Origin: Chryseobacterium gotjawalense
Lineage (GTDB): Bacteria; Bacteroidota; Bacteroidia; Flavobacteriales; Weeksellaceae
Assembly: GCF_030012525.1 (NCBI RefSeq)
Contig: NZ_CP124855.1
Location: 2,542,001-2,606,000, forward strand
Direction of reading: 5' to 3'
Length of the DNA: 64,000 nt
The notes under the pieces were generated by a model. The model worked only from the letters and a program-made list of their open reading frames with translations, was not told where the DNA came from and did not search any database. This document shows positions 55,623 through 64,000 of this stretch, in pieces. Position 1 is the first letter of the stretch, and each line of letters begins with the position of its first letter. The position numbers and the translations under genes were made by a program.

Positions 55623-57416
55623 TTGATAATTTTACAGAAAAATACCTTGCATAAACAACCTTTACTTATTATCTGCATTTGTTTTGTTCTTGGGATTCTT
55701 TTGCAGGATTTTCTTTTTCTGAAAATAGAGTATATTTATATGTTCTTGATTTTCAGCTTTTTGTTGTTGTTTCTATTTTTGATTAAGAATTTTTATTGCC
55801 AGCAAGTTCGTCCTCTTCCTCTTTTGTTTTTGTTTTTTTCTTTGGGAATTCTTGCCCATTTTCTGAATTCGAAAGTACCGGAACTTCCGCATCTGAAAAG
55901 CAAAGAAAATATTGTCTTCAAAATCAACAAGAAACTCAATTCCAACGAGAAAAACCGCCGCTATGAAATTACCGCTTGGAAAGACAAGGAATCATTTCTA
56001 AGTGTATTGTCTTTGCCAAAATCTGAAAAAGATCTTGATTTTTCTCATTATTATAAAGCCGAAGCATACATCAATACAGTGAAGAAACCGTACAGCGATT
56101 TTCAGTTTGATTACGGCAAATATTTGGCGAGGAAAGCGATTTACTTTCAATCTTACCTTCCGGATTCTTTTCAAATAGCAGAAAGAAAAGATTTAACTTT
56201 TGCTGAAAAAATTAGGGAGAAACGGTTAGAAACTTTAAGTAAAATCGACCACGCAAATTTCAGTAAAAAGGCCCGTGAATTCACCAAAGGAATTATTCTT
56301 TCCGACCGAACAGAAATGGATGACCAAACGATTCAGGATTTCAGTAAATCTGGATTAATGCATGTTCTGGCGATTTCCGGTTCTCACATGGTGATTATTT
56401 TCTGGTTGATTCTGGTGATTTTAAAACCTGTTTTTCCAGCCAGATTTAGAAATTATAAAATTATAATATCGTTGCTGTTAATTTGGGCTTTTGGTATTTT
56501 TATCGATTACGGAAGTTCGGTGGTTCGGAGTTGTATCATGATTTCGGTCTACTATATTTACGTATTGCTGCAGCGGAAACCCGATTTGCTTCATTCCATG
56601 GCGGTTGCGGCCTTTGGGATTTTAATTGTCGATACAAATCAGTTTTTTGATGTGGGTTTTCAGTTGAGTTTTATCGCAGTATTCGGTATTTTCTGGCTCA
56701 ATAAACCGATTTTGAAACATTTGCCGAAACCCAAAAACACCTTCCAGAATAATATGGTAAATATCATATCCGTTAGTGTTTCGGCGCAAATTGCCACCCT
56801 TCCTTTGGTTGTTTTCACTTTTCATCAATATTCCGTTATTTCGATTGTGGCGAATCTGGTGGTTATTCCTTTTTCGGAGATTCTGATTATTTTTTCGCTA
56901 TTAATGACTTTTATTATTGCCTTTTCTATTAAGTTTACATGGTTGAATTTGATGTACGATTTCTGCGTAACTTATGCTTTAAAACTTATTCATTTTTTTG
57001 CGGATTTTGATGTTGCTTTTCAGAAAATGATTCCCATGACTTTGCTGGAAGTGGTTGTTGCTTTTATCATTATTTATTTCTTAAGAGCGGTGGTTTTGAA
57101 ATTTAATATTAAAAACAGTCTTAAAGTTACCTATTTCATCTTGACTTTTGTGGCGTTAAGGTTTATATTAAATTTTAAAGCGAATCAAATTAATGAGATT
57201 TTAGTACATCAATATTTTAAAGAAAAAATTGTTTCAGTGAAGCAAAATGATAAAGTTAAGTTTGTGGTAAGAGAAAATTCAAATTCAGAAAAGATAGAAA
57301 AATATGTGATTGAGCCTTATCTCACGTCAAGAAGAACCAAGTTTTTTGAAATTGTCACGGTTTCAAAATCAGCGGAACATATTCAAATCAATGGAATTAA
57401 GTATGATTTGAAATAA
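55623..57416 (+). CDS. comEC: ComEC/Rec2-family DNA channel protein
   Basis: A protein of about 597 aa with TTG start. An N-terminal domain with three hydrophobic segments and a DUF4131-like soluble part is followed by the competence domain with LMHVLAISGSHMVIIFWLI and many helices. The C-terminal metallo-beta-lactamase domain of long ComEC is absent, as in many Bacteroidota. It transports DNA in natural competence; whether this strain is competent is unknown. Confidence 0.88.
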   Translation: MIILQKNTLHKQPLLIICICFVLGILLQDFLFLKIEYIYMFLIFSFLLLFLFLIKNFYCQQVRPLPLLFLFFSLGILAHFLNSKVPELPHLKSKENIVFKINKKLNSNEKNRRYEITAWKDKESFLSVLSLPKSEKDLDFSHYYKAEAYINTVKKPYSDFQFDYGKYLARKAIYFQSYLPDSFQIAERKDLTFAEKIREKRLETLSKIDHANFSKKAREFTKGIILSDRTEMDDQTIQDFSKSGLMHVLAISGSHMVIIFWLILVILKPVFPARFRNYKIIISLLLIWAFGIFIDYGSSVVRSCIMISVYYIYVLLQRKPDLLHSMAVAAFGILIVDTNQFFDVGFQLSFIAVFGIFWLNKPILKHLPKPKNTFQNNMVNIISVSVSAQIATLPLVVFTFHQYSVISIVANLVVIPFSEILIIFSLLMTFIIAFSIKFTWLNLMYDFCVTYALKLIHFFADFDVAFQKMIPMTLLEVVVAFIIIYFLRAVVLKFNIKNSLKVTYFILTFVALRFILNFKANQINEILVHQYFKEKIVSVKQNDKVKFVVRENSNSEKIEKYVIEPYLTSRRTKFFEIVTVSKSAEHIQINGIKYDLK

Positions 57417-57558
57417 AAGACTTTGATTTTAAACTAAATGTATTATTCTCAAGAATTTGGGCTCGAAAATAGAATGGAAGACACATCGTTGTTATTTAGA
57501 AAGATTACAAACTAAAATTTTCTGACATTTCTCACGTGAAATACACTCAGCATTTTTC

Positions 57559-57566
57559 TAACTTTG
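57559..57566 (+). promoter_or_regulatory. Promoter -7 element of sdhC
   Basis: TAACTTTG, exact to TAnnTTTG, 27 nt before the ATG. Confidence 0.5.
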
Positions 57567-57592
57567 TAAGAATTCAAATTTAAACATTAATT

Positions 57593-58255
57593 ATGGCAGG
57601 ATTAACTAGTTCTTCTATTGGAAGAAAGTACGCAATGGCATTATCTGCAATGTTTTTGCTCATTTTCCTAATTATGCACCTCTCGGTCAATTTACTATCG
57701 GTTATTAGTAAAGATGCATTTAATTCCGCATCGGAGTTTATGGGTTACAACCCTCTTATTCAGTTTTTAATGCAACCAGTTCTCGGTTTCGCAGTAATTT
57801 TTCACTTTGTAATGGGCTTTATTCTTGAAATTAAAAACAATAATTCAAGACCAATAAAGTACGGAATGAATGATCGCGCTGCAAATTCTACCTGGATGTC
57901 TCGAAACATGCTTCTTTCAGGAATTGTTGTTTTAGCATTTTTAGGATTACACATGTATGATTTTTGGTGGCATGAAATGGACTACAAATATGTTGTAGGA
58001 AGTGTTAGAGACGAAGCAAGGTTTTGGCCGGAACTTCATGCACAGTTTGGTAACATCGGAAGAGTAATTTTCTATGTTGTCGCTTTTGTATTACTGGGAC
58101 TGCATTTAGCGCACGGATTTCAGTCGTCTTTCCAGTCGGTAGGGGCGAGACATCCGAAATATACACCAATGATTAAAGCTTTGGGAACTTGGTATTCTAT
58201 CCTTATCCCAGTGGGCTTTATATTTGTTGCCGTTTTTCATTATGTAACTCAATAA
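57593..58255 (+). CDS. sdhC: Succinate dehydrogenase cytochrome b subunit
   Basis: A 220-aa membrane anchor with five predicted helices, the single-subunit type B anchor seen in Bacteroidota quinone reductases. Likely haem ligands are histidines in IMHLSVNLL, FHFVMGF, LHMYDFWWH and LHLAHGFQS. It starts the sdhCAB operon and moves electrons from SdhB to menaquinone. Confidence 0.95.
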   Translation: MAGLTSSSIGRKYAMALSAMFLLIFLIMHLSVNLLSVISKDAFNSASEFMGYNPLIQFLMQPVLGFAVIFHFVMGFILEIKNNNSRPIKYGMNDRAANSTWMSRNMLLSGIVVLAFLGLHMYDFWWHEMDYKYVVGSVRDEARFWPELHAQFGNIGRVIFYVVAFVLLGLHLAHGFQSSFQSVGARHPKYTPMIKALGTWYSILIPVGFIFVAVFHYVTQ

Positions 58256-58276
58256 ATTTTAAGTTTTATATCGACA

Positions 58277-58310
58277 TTAAAATTTAAAATCTAAAATTTA
58301 AAATTTCTAA
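58277..58310. repeat. Heptad-like repeat upstream of sdhA
   Basis: Units of AATTTAA/AATCTAA/AATTTAA in phase inside the 57-nt sdhC-sdhA gap. Confidence 0.5.
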
Positions 58311-58312
58311 AA

Positions 58313-60325
58313 ATGAGCAAATTAGATTCAAGAATTCCAGCAGGTCCTTTAGCGGACAAATGGAAAAATCATAAAGATCATATGAACTTGGTTTCACCAA
58401 ACAACCGTGATAAAATTGATATCATTGTTGTAGGAACTGGGTTGGCAGGTGGTTCAGCCGCAGCTACATTAGCAGAACAAGGATATAACGTAAAGGCATT
58501 TTGTTACCAGGATTCACCAAGAAGAGCGCACTCGATTGCTGCGCAGGGTGGTATTAACGCTGCAAAGAATTATCAAGGTGATGGTGACTCGACCTATAGA
58601 TTGTTTTATGACACGATTAAAGGGGGTGACTACCGCTCGAGAGAAGCAAACGTTTACAGACTTGCAGAAGTTTCCGCAAGCATCATCGACCAGTGTGTTG
58701 CACAAGGTGTTCCTTTCGGAAGAGAATATGGCGGTCAGTTAGACAACCGTTCTTTCGGTGGAGTGCAGGTAAAAAGAACGTTCTATGCTAAAGGGCAAAC
58801 CGGGCAGCAGTTATTATTAGGAGCATATTCAGCCGTTAGCCGTCAAATCGGTAAAGGAAGAATAAAAATGTATAACCGTCACGAAATGCTTGATTTAGTA
58901 ATCGTTGATGGAAAAGCCAGAGGAATTATCGCCAGAAATTTAGTAACCGGCGAAATAGAAAGACATTCTGCTCATGCAGTAGTAATCGCTTCCGGTGGTT
59001 ATGGAAATGTATATTTCCTTTCTACCAACGCGATGGGATCTAACGTTTCTGCCGCCTGGAAAATTCATAAAAAAGGAGCGTATTTCGCAAATCCTTGTTA
59101 TGTGCAGATTCACCCAACCTGTATTCCGGTTCATGGAACAGCACAGTCAAAACTGACTTTAATGTCAGAATCATTAAGAAACTCCGGGAGAATCTGGGTT
59201 CCGAAAAATATTGAAGATGCCGTAGCCATTCGCGAAGGTAAACTGAGACCGGAAAATATTGCTCCGGAAAACCGTGATTATTATTTAGAAAGAAGATATC
59301 CTGCTTTTGGAAATTTAGTTCCGAGAGACGTTGCCTCCAGAGCAGCGAAAGAAAGATGTGACGCTGGTTACGGAATTGAAAATAATGATACGCATGAAGG
59401 AGTATACTTAGATTTTTCTACTGAAATTCAGAAGAAAGGTAAAGAAGCTGCTGTCGAAAAAAATATTCATAATCCGACCGATCAGCAGATTTATGATTTA
59501 GGAAAAGCATGGATTGAAGAGAAATATGGTAACCTTTTCGTGATGTACGAAAAAATTACCGCAGACAATCCTTATGTAACTCCGATGAAGATTTATCCGG
59601 CAGTTCACTATACAATGGGTGGTGTTTGGGTTGATTACAACTTACAGTCAACTATTCCGGGATGTTTCGTAATTGGTGAAGCTAACTTCTCAGATCACGG
59701 TGCAAACAGACTTGGAGCTTCCGCTTTGATGCAAGGTTTGGCAGACGGATATTTCGTTCTTCCATATACGATTGCAGATTATCTATCTGCAGATATCAGA
59801 ACCGGAGAGATTCCAACAAACAGTCCAGCTTTTGATGCTGCGGAAAAAGAGATTCAAGATAAAGTGAACTTCTTTATGACCAATAACGGTAAACACAGTG
59901 TAGATTATTTCCATAAAAAACTAGGTCACATCATGTGGAATAAAGTTGGAATGGGACGAACCCCTGAAGGTTTACAGGAAGCGATTAAGGAAATTGAGGA
60001 CGTAAGAAAAGAATTCTGGGCAGATGTAAGAGTTCCCGGAGACGCAAACGGAATGAACATGGAGCTTGAAAAAGCATTCAGAGTTGCAGATTTCTTGGAG
60101 TTGGGTCAGTTAATGGCGAAAGATGCTTTGGCAAGAGAAGAATCTTGTGGCGGACATTTCCGTTGGGATCACGCAACACCGGAAGGTGAGGCAGAAAGAG
60201 ATGACGAAAACTTCAAATATGTTGCAGCTTGGGAATATCAGGGAGACGATATCAATCAGGAAACCATGCATAAGGAGGATCTGATTTATGAAAATATCGA
60301 AGTTAAAACAAGAAGTTATAAATAA
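58313..60325 (+). CDS. sdhA: Succinate dehydrogenase flavoprotein subunit
   Basis: SdhA (670 aa) oxidises succinate. FAD-binding glycines are in [20 protein letters not shown]; the FAD-linking histidine is in [17 protein letters not shown]. Active-site [15 protein letters not shown] and the C-terminal [15 protein letters not shown] are intact. Longer than mitochondrial SdhA, as expected for the Bacteroidota type B enzyme. Confidence 0.97.
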   Translation: MSKLDSRIPAGPLADKWKNHKDHMNLVSPNNRDKIDIIVVGTGLAGGSAAATLAEQGYNVKAFCYQDSPRRAHSIAAQGGINAAKNYQGDGDSTYRLFYDTIKGGDYRSREANVYRLAEVSASIIDQCVAQGVPFGREYGGQLDNRSFGGVQVKRTFYAKGQTGQQLLLGAYSAVSRQIGKGRIKMYNRHEMLDLVIVDGKARGIIARNLVTGEIERHSAHAVVIASGGYGNVYFLSTNAMGSNVSAAWKIHKKGAYFANPCYVQIHPTCIPVHGTAQSKLTLMSESLRNSGRIWVPKNIEDAVAIREGKLRPENIAPENRDYYLERRYPAFGNLVPRDVASRAAKERCDAGYGIENNDTHEGVYLDFSTEIQKKGKEAAVEKNIHNPTDQQIYDLGKAWIEEKYGNLFVMYEKITADNPYVTPMKIYPAVHYTMGGVWVDYNLQSTIPGCFVIGEANFSDHGANRLGASALMQGLADGYFVLPYTIADYLSADIRTGEIPTNSPAFDAAEKEIQDKVNFFMTNNGKHSVDYFHKKLGHIMWNKVGMGRTPEGLQEAIKEIEDVRKEFWADVRVPGDANGMNMELEKAFRVADFLELGQLMAKDALAREESCGGHFRWDHATPEGEAERDDENFKYVAAWEYQGDDINQETMHKEDLIYENIEVKTRSYK

Positions 60326-60345
60326 TCTCCAATAAAGTTAATAAT

Positions 60346-61113
60346 ATGAGTGCACAAAAAGGATTAAACCTGACTCTGAAAATTTGGAGACAGAAAAATA
60401 ATAAAACAAAAGGACAGTTTGAGACTTACAAAATCTCCGACGTTTCTACGGATTCATCATTCCTGGAAATGTTGGATATGCTCAACGAAAACCTGGTCAA
60501 CGAAGGGCAAGAGGCGATTGCATTTGATCATGATTGTCGCGAAGGGATTTGCGGTATGTGTTCATTGTATATCAATGGCCGCCCACACGGACCAGATACA
60601 GGAATCACCACATGCCAGCTGCACATGAGAATGTTCAAAGACGGCGAAACAATTCATATCGAACCGTGGAGAAGTGCCGCTTTCCCAATTATTAAAGATT
60701 TGGTAGTAGACAGAAGTGCTTTTGACAGAGTGATGGCAGCGGGAGGTTTTATTTCGGTAAATACTTCTGGAAACACACTCGACGCCAACGCAATTTTAGT
60801 TCCGAAAGAAGATGCAGATAATGCGATGGATGCAGCAGCCTGTATCGGTTGTGGCGCTTGCGTGGCAACCTGTAAAAATGGTGCCGCGTCATTATTTGTA
60901 GGTGCTAAAGTTTCTCAGTTCGCTTTACTGCCTCAAGGTAAAGTAGAAGCGAAAAGAAGAGTACTGAACATGGTGAAAGCCATGGATGAAGAAGGATTCG
61001 GTAACTGTTCAAATACAGGTGCTTGTGAAGTGGAATGTCCGAAAGGAATTTCTTTAGAAGTAATCGCCAGAATGAACAGAGAATACTTTTCAGCGAGTGT
61101 CGATCAAGGTTAA
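60346..61113 (+). CDS. sdhB: Succinate dehydrogenase iron-sulfur subunit
   Basis: SdhB (255 aa) carries three clusters: 2Fe-2S in [20 protein letters not shown] and CQLH, 4Fe-4S in [11 protein letters not shown], and 3Fe-4S in [15 protein letters not shown]. All ligands are present. It links SdhA to the SdhC anchor and closes the operon. Confidence 0.97.
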   Translation: MSAQKGLNLTLKIWRQKNNKTKGQFETYKISDVSTDSSFLEMLDMLNENLVNEGQEAIAFDHDCREGICGMCSLYINGRPHGPDTGITTCQLHMRMFKDGETIHIEPWRSAAFPIIKDLVVDRSAFDRVMAAGGFISVNTSGNTLDANAILVPKEDADNAMDAAACIGCGACVATCKNGAASLFVGAKVSQFALLPQGKVEAKRRVLNMVKAMDEEGFGNCSNTGACEVECPKGISLEVIARMNREYFSASVDQG

Positions 61114-61132
61114 AATTATTTTAACAATCATA

Positions 61133-61166
61133 AAAAACTGCTTTCAGAAATGAAAGCAGTTTTTCT
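61133..61166 (+). terminator. Terminator of sdhCAB
   Basis: AAAAACTGCTTTC (61133-61145) pairs perfectly with GAAAGCAGTTTTT (61152-61164) around a 6-nt loop, T-rich after. Confidence 0.9.
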
Positions 61167-61221
61167 TTGTTAAACTTTCACAAATCTTAAAAATAAATTT
61201 TTAATAACTCGGTTAAAACCC

Positions 61222-61229
61222 TATTTTTG
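61222..61229 (+). promoter_or_regulatory. Promoter -7 element of the lipoprotein gene at 61.3 kb
   Basis: TATTTTTG, exact to TAnnTTTG, 67 nt before the ATG. Confidence 0.5.
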
Positions 61230-61296
61230 CTCCGATTTAAAAACAAGGTTAGTTTGGTTGAATCAATTTTAATTAAATAAAAGAAAAACAATAAAG

Positions 61297-62793
61297 ATGA
61301 GTAAGTATTTTTTAATGCTATTGGTTGCATTCGTTGCGATGTCATGTTCAAAAAAAGTCGAGGTTTCCGGTAATTTTGCCGGTGGATCACCATTAGAAAG
61401 AATTGAATTTATAGAAGCCTCTGGCGTAGCGACACTTCCGTTGGTTAATATGGGAGTAGACAGCAAAGGAAGCTTTTCCGGAAGTTTCGAGGCGCCGAAA
61501 GACGGTATGTATATTATGACTTATGCAGGTAAACAGGCAATGGTTTATCTTAAAGGAGGTCAGAAGGTAAATATTTCAGGACAGGCAGAAGCTTTCCCGG
61601 CGAAATTTACAGTAACCGGCGATGCGAAGAAAAATAATGACTTCATCCAGGAATCATTAGCTGCAATCCAGGAATATGCAGGAAAAATAAATGTTGGTGA
61701 ATTAGTAACTAAGGATGAAGCTACATTTTTAAAAGAAGTTGAAAAAATTAGAGCCGATTTAGAAAGCCGAATTGATGCTGCCGCTAAAAAAACATCTGCC
61801 GACAGTGAAGCGGTTCAGTGGAAAAAAGACGAATTAAATGCAAGTATTCTTGGACTGATGACTCAGTACGAAATGAATCACGCACAGGCAACTGGAAAAG
61901 CAGATTATAAAGTTTCCAAAAACTTTACCGATGCTGAGGCGAAAATGAGTAAAAACAACGACAGAATGTTGAAAAATCAACCGATTTACAGAAATTATTT
62001 ATTAGGGAAATTAAGCAAAGAATTCCAGACTTATGCAGAAGCCCACAATAATTCGGGACAGGAAACTTCTTCCGTGTTGTTTTCTAATTTTTTAGATACT
62101 AAAAAAGATATGCCTCAGTTAGAGAAAGATTATCTGTTGGCATTTGTAATGTCAAACAGTGATATCAATCCTTCTACGACTCCTGAAAATGCTGCAAAAA
62201 TCAATAAACTGATTCAGGATAAAATTAAAGATGCAACAATTAAAAAGGATTTAGCGCATATTCAGTTCGTTCTTTCCGGACCTAAAGCAGGTGAGCCAAT
62301 TTCAGCTGCAAAATTAGTGAAAGAAGATGGCAGTGCTTTTAAATTAACAGATAACAAAGCAAAACCTGCAATGGTAATGTTTTACGCTTCCTGGAATCCT
62401 TACATTAACGAAGCGACCATTCCGGTTTTAAGAGAAATTGCCAACTTTTACAAATCGAAAATGGATTTCATTTATGTCAATTTAGATGATACTAAAGACC
62501 AGTTTTCAAAAACAAGCAAAGCAATGCTGATGGGATTCCCCGGAACCAATGTGTACGGTGAAGGCGGTATGAATTCTCAGATTGCAAAAGATTTAGGAAT
62601 CTATGGTTTCAAACTTCCATCATTTATCCTTATTGATAAAGAAGGGAAAGTGGCCAGCAAGTTTTTCTTTAATTTAGGTGATCCGGAATTGGTGACCCAG
62701 CTTGATAAAATGACGGGCTTAAAAGCACCAGCTGCACCAGAAGCAACCCTGCAAAACGATTTAGTTCAGCCACCAGCGCCTGCAACTAAATAA
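61297..62793 (+). CDS. Thioredoxin-fold lipoprotein lacking CxxC
   Basis: A 498-aa lipoprotein (lipobox AMSC near residue 17). It has an N-terminal DUF4369-like beta domain, a helical middle, and a C-terminal thioredoxin/AhpC-TSA-like domain. At the redox site, where TlpA/ResA relatives read ASWCPYC, this has ASWNPYI, so both catalytic cysteines are missing. It is probably a non-redox surface or periplasmic binding protein. Confidence 0.85.
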   Translation: MSKYFLMLLVAFVAMSCSKKVEVSGNFAGGSPLERIEFIEASGVATLPLVNMGVDSKGSFSGSFEAPKDGMYIMTYAGKQAMVYLKGGQKVNISGQAEAFPAKFTVTGDAKKNNDFIQESLAAIQEYAGKINVGELVTKDEATFLKEVEKIRADLESRIDAAAKKTSADSEAVQWKKDELNASILGLMTQYEMNHAQATGKADYKVSKNFTDAEAKMSKNNDRMLKNQPIYRNYLLGKLSKEFQTYAEAHNNSGQETSSVLFSNFLDTKKDMPQLEKDYLLAFVMSNSDINPSTTPENAAKINKLIQDKIKDATIKKDLAHIQFVLSGPKAGEPISAAKLVKEDGSAFKLTDNKAKPAMVMFYASWNPYINEATIPVLREIANFYKSKMDFIYVNLDDTKDQFSKTSKAMLMGFPGTNVYGEGGMNSQIAKDLGIYGFKLPSFILIDKEGKVASKFFFNLGDPELVTQLDKMTGLKAPAAPEATLQNDLVQPPAPATK

Positions 62794-62816
62794 TATTACG
62801 CCTGTTCAAAATATAG

Positions 62817-62845
62817 TCCTGTCATTTTATGGCAGGATTTTTTTA
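62817..62845 (+). terminator. Terminator after the lipoprotein gene
   Basis: TCCTGTCA pairs with TGGCAGGA with one wobble, followed by a T-run. Confidence 0.75.
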
Positions 62846-62867
62846 TCTTTCAGAAAATATTTAAAAA

Positions 62868-63173
62868 ATGAAAAAAGAATTACTTCTTCCTAAAAATGTT
62901 TTGTATACGCTTATTTTGGTAAATTTTGTATTTAATTTTTTTACAGTTTTTTTCAGTATTACAAGTTTGGATATTCCACTCGCGGCGGCAAAAGTTCTTA
63001 TTTATATAGGTTTATTTTCCAGTTTTATTGCTTCTGTTGTATTGATTGTCGATGTTTTTACTAATCATATGAATGGAAGATATCTTTGGACTTTAGCCTT
63101 TCTGTTCTCTGGTGGACTTTTGGGCTTTTTCTACTTGAGAGGTCGTGATTATTATTTGAATGCAAGTAATTAA
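62868..63173 (+). CDS. Small membrane protein
   Basis: A 101-aa protein with three predicted membrane helices (VLYTLILVNFVFNFFTVFF, YIGLFSSFIASVVLIVDVF and LWTLAFLFSGGLLGFFYL) and a short polar tail. No family recognised. It lies alone between the lipoprotein and rlmD. Confidence 0.7.
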   Translation: MKKELLLPKNVLYTLILVNFVFNFFTVFFSITSLDIPLAAAKVLIYIGLFSSFIASVVLIVDVFTNHMNGRYLWTLAFLFSGGLLGFFYLRGRDYYLNASN

Positions 63174-63248
63174 ATAGAAGCCCATTATAATTTAATAATT
63201 AAAAACTACAAAGCGGGAAAACTTCTGTTTTTTTTTATTTTAAAACCT

Positions 63249-63256
63249 TACTTTTG
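63249..63256 (+). promoter_or_regulatory. Promoter -7 element of rlmD
   Basis: TACTTTTG, exact to TAnnTTTG, 17 nt before the ATG. Confidence 0.5.
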
Positions 63257-63273
63257 CGGACAGATTAATTGAA

Positions 63274-64000
63274 ATGAGAAAGAGAAATAAAAATATCGTT
63301 TTAGAAAACATCAAATTGGTTTCTGCCGGTTCAAAAGGCGTCGCTGTAGGAAAAACCGACGAGGGGAAAACCGTTTTGGTTTCCGGTGCGGTTCCCGGAG
63401 ATGTTGTAAATGCCCGCGTAAAAAAATCAAAATCCAATTACTTCGAAGCCGAAATGATCGAGATTGTCGAAAGATCACCTTTCCGTGTGGAACCAAAATG
63501 TATTCATTTCGGAGTTTGCGGCGGTTGCAAATGGCAGAATCTTTCTTATGAAAAACAACTGGAATTTAAACAGGACGAAGTTTTTAATCATATTAAAAGA
63601 ATTGGAGGAATCGAAGATTTTGAAACTTTGCCAATTCTTGGTAGCGACGAACAATATTTCTACCGCAATAAAATGGAATTTTCTTTTTCCAATGCTCGTT
63701 GGCTCACCCAATATGAGATCAGTTCTGAGGAAAATTTTGGGAACAGAGATGCTTTAGGATTTCATATTCCTGGAATGTGGAGCAAAATTTTAGATTTGAA
63801 AGAATGTTTCTTGCAAGAAGATCCGTCGAATGCGATGCGATTGGCTATCAGAAAACATGCTGTTGAAAATGGTCTGGAATTTTTCGATGTCAAAGGTCAG
63901 CAAGGTTTTTTGAGAACCGTCATGTTCCGTCAAAATTCAAAAGGCGAGTGGATGGTTCTTTTCCAATTGTTCCGTGAGGAGAAAGAAAATCAGCAGAAAT
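63274..64000 (+). CDS. rlmD: 23S rRNA (uracil-5-)-methyltransferase RlmD (partial)
   Basis: The first 242 residues of a RlmD-type methyltransferase; the gene runs off the window. An N-terminal TRAM RNA-binding domain (NIVLENIKLVSAGSKGVAVG) is followed by the iron-sulfur motif CIHFGVCGGCKWQ and YRNKMEFSFS, as in RlmD/RumA proteins that methylate U1939 of 23S rRNA with S-adenosylmethionine. The catalytic domain is outside the window. Confidence 0.9.
   Translation, partial: MRKRNKNIVLENIKLVSAGSKGVAVGKTDEGKTVLVSGAVPGDVVNARVKKSKSNYFEAEMIEIVERSPFRVEPKCIHFGVCGGCKWQNLSYEKQLEFKQDEVFNHIKRIGGIEDFETLPILGSDEQYFYRNKMEFSFSNARWLTQYEISSEENFGNRDALGFHIPGMWSKILDLKECFLQEDPSNAMRLAIRKHAVENGLEFFDVKGQQGFLRTVMFRQNSKGEWMVLFQLFREEKENQQK

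Overview
The window looks like a chromosome segment of a flavobacterium in the Weeksellaceae (Chryseobacterium/Kaistella-like). The evidence is low GC, almost no Shine-Dalgarno sequences, many promoters of the Bacteroidota type (TTTG, about 19 nt, TAnnTTTG), and lineage-typical families: IPExxxVDY, GLPGLI, DUF2480, DUF937, the SQAD-repeat protein, ribosomal protein THX, a zinc-free L36 and a class II HMG-CoA reductase. Most of the content is housekeeping. I saw no tRNA, rRNA, CRISPR array, prophage or insertion sequence.

Layout. 1-35 is the end of groL. 245-4420 (minus) is acpP-fabF-rnc-IPExxxVDY-pyk, with overlapping ends in its distal half. 4764-8626 (minus) is paaE, an 85-aa unknown, paaA, a 195-aa exported unknown and hutG; paaB, paaC and paaD are absent here. 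clpB (8964-11555) is followed by a 1 kb gene-poor stretch with three tandem small-RNA-like units and a decayed gene. 12605-19020 (plus) holds an ABC-F ATPase, mvaA, small membrane proteins, an EamA transporter and sucC.

19436-22800 is the str operon with rpsJ at its end (rpsL-rpsG-fusA-rpsJ), closed by a terminator. A small cysteine-containing secreted protein and a GLPGLI protein separate it from the S10-spc-alpha cluster (24529-38574, rplC to rplQ, with secY, infA and rpoA). Within that cluster four of the long intergenic gaps are filled by short degenerate 7-nt repeats, which recur in other gaps of the window.

39357-42018 carries eno and gltA. 42327-47694 carries a small membrane protein, a PaaZ with an extra DinB-like C-terminal domain, a SQAD-repeat secreted protein, a SMUG2-type glycosylase, a crotonase and an SDR. 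On the minus strand come recQ, a HigB/HigA toxin-antitoxin pair and aspS; then THX, DUF937, DUF2480, lpxB and comEC. 57593-61113 is sdhCAB. The window ends with a thioredoxin-fold lipoprotein lacking the CxxC, a small membrane protein and the start of rlmD.

Central carbon metabolism is well represented (pyk, eno, gltA, sucC, sdhCAB). Phenylacetate catabolism is split between the paaE/paaA locus and the paaZ locus about 35 kb away. The least explained parts are the tandem RNA units at 11.66-12.09 kb, the heptad spacers, and the rebuilt paa loci.
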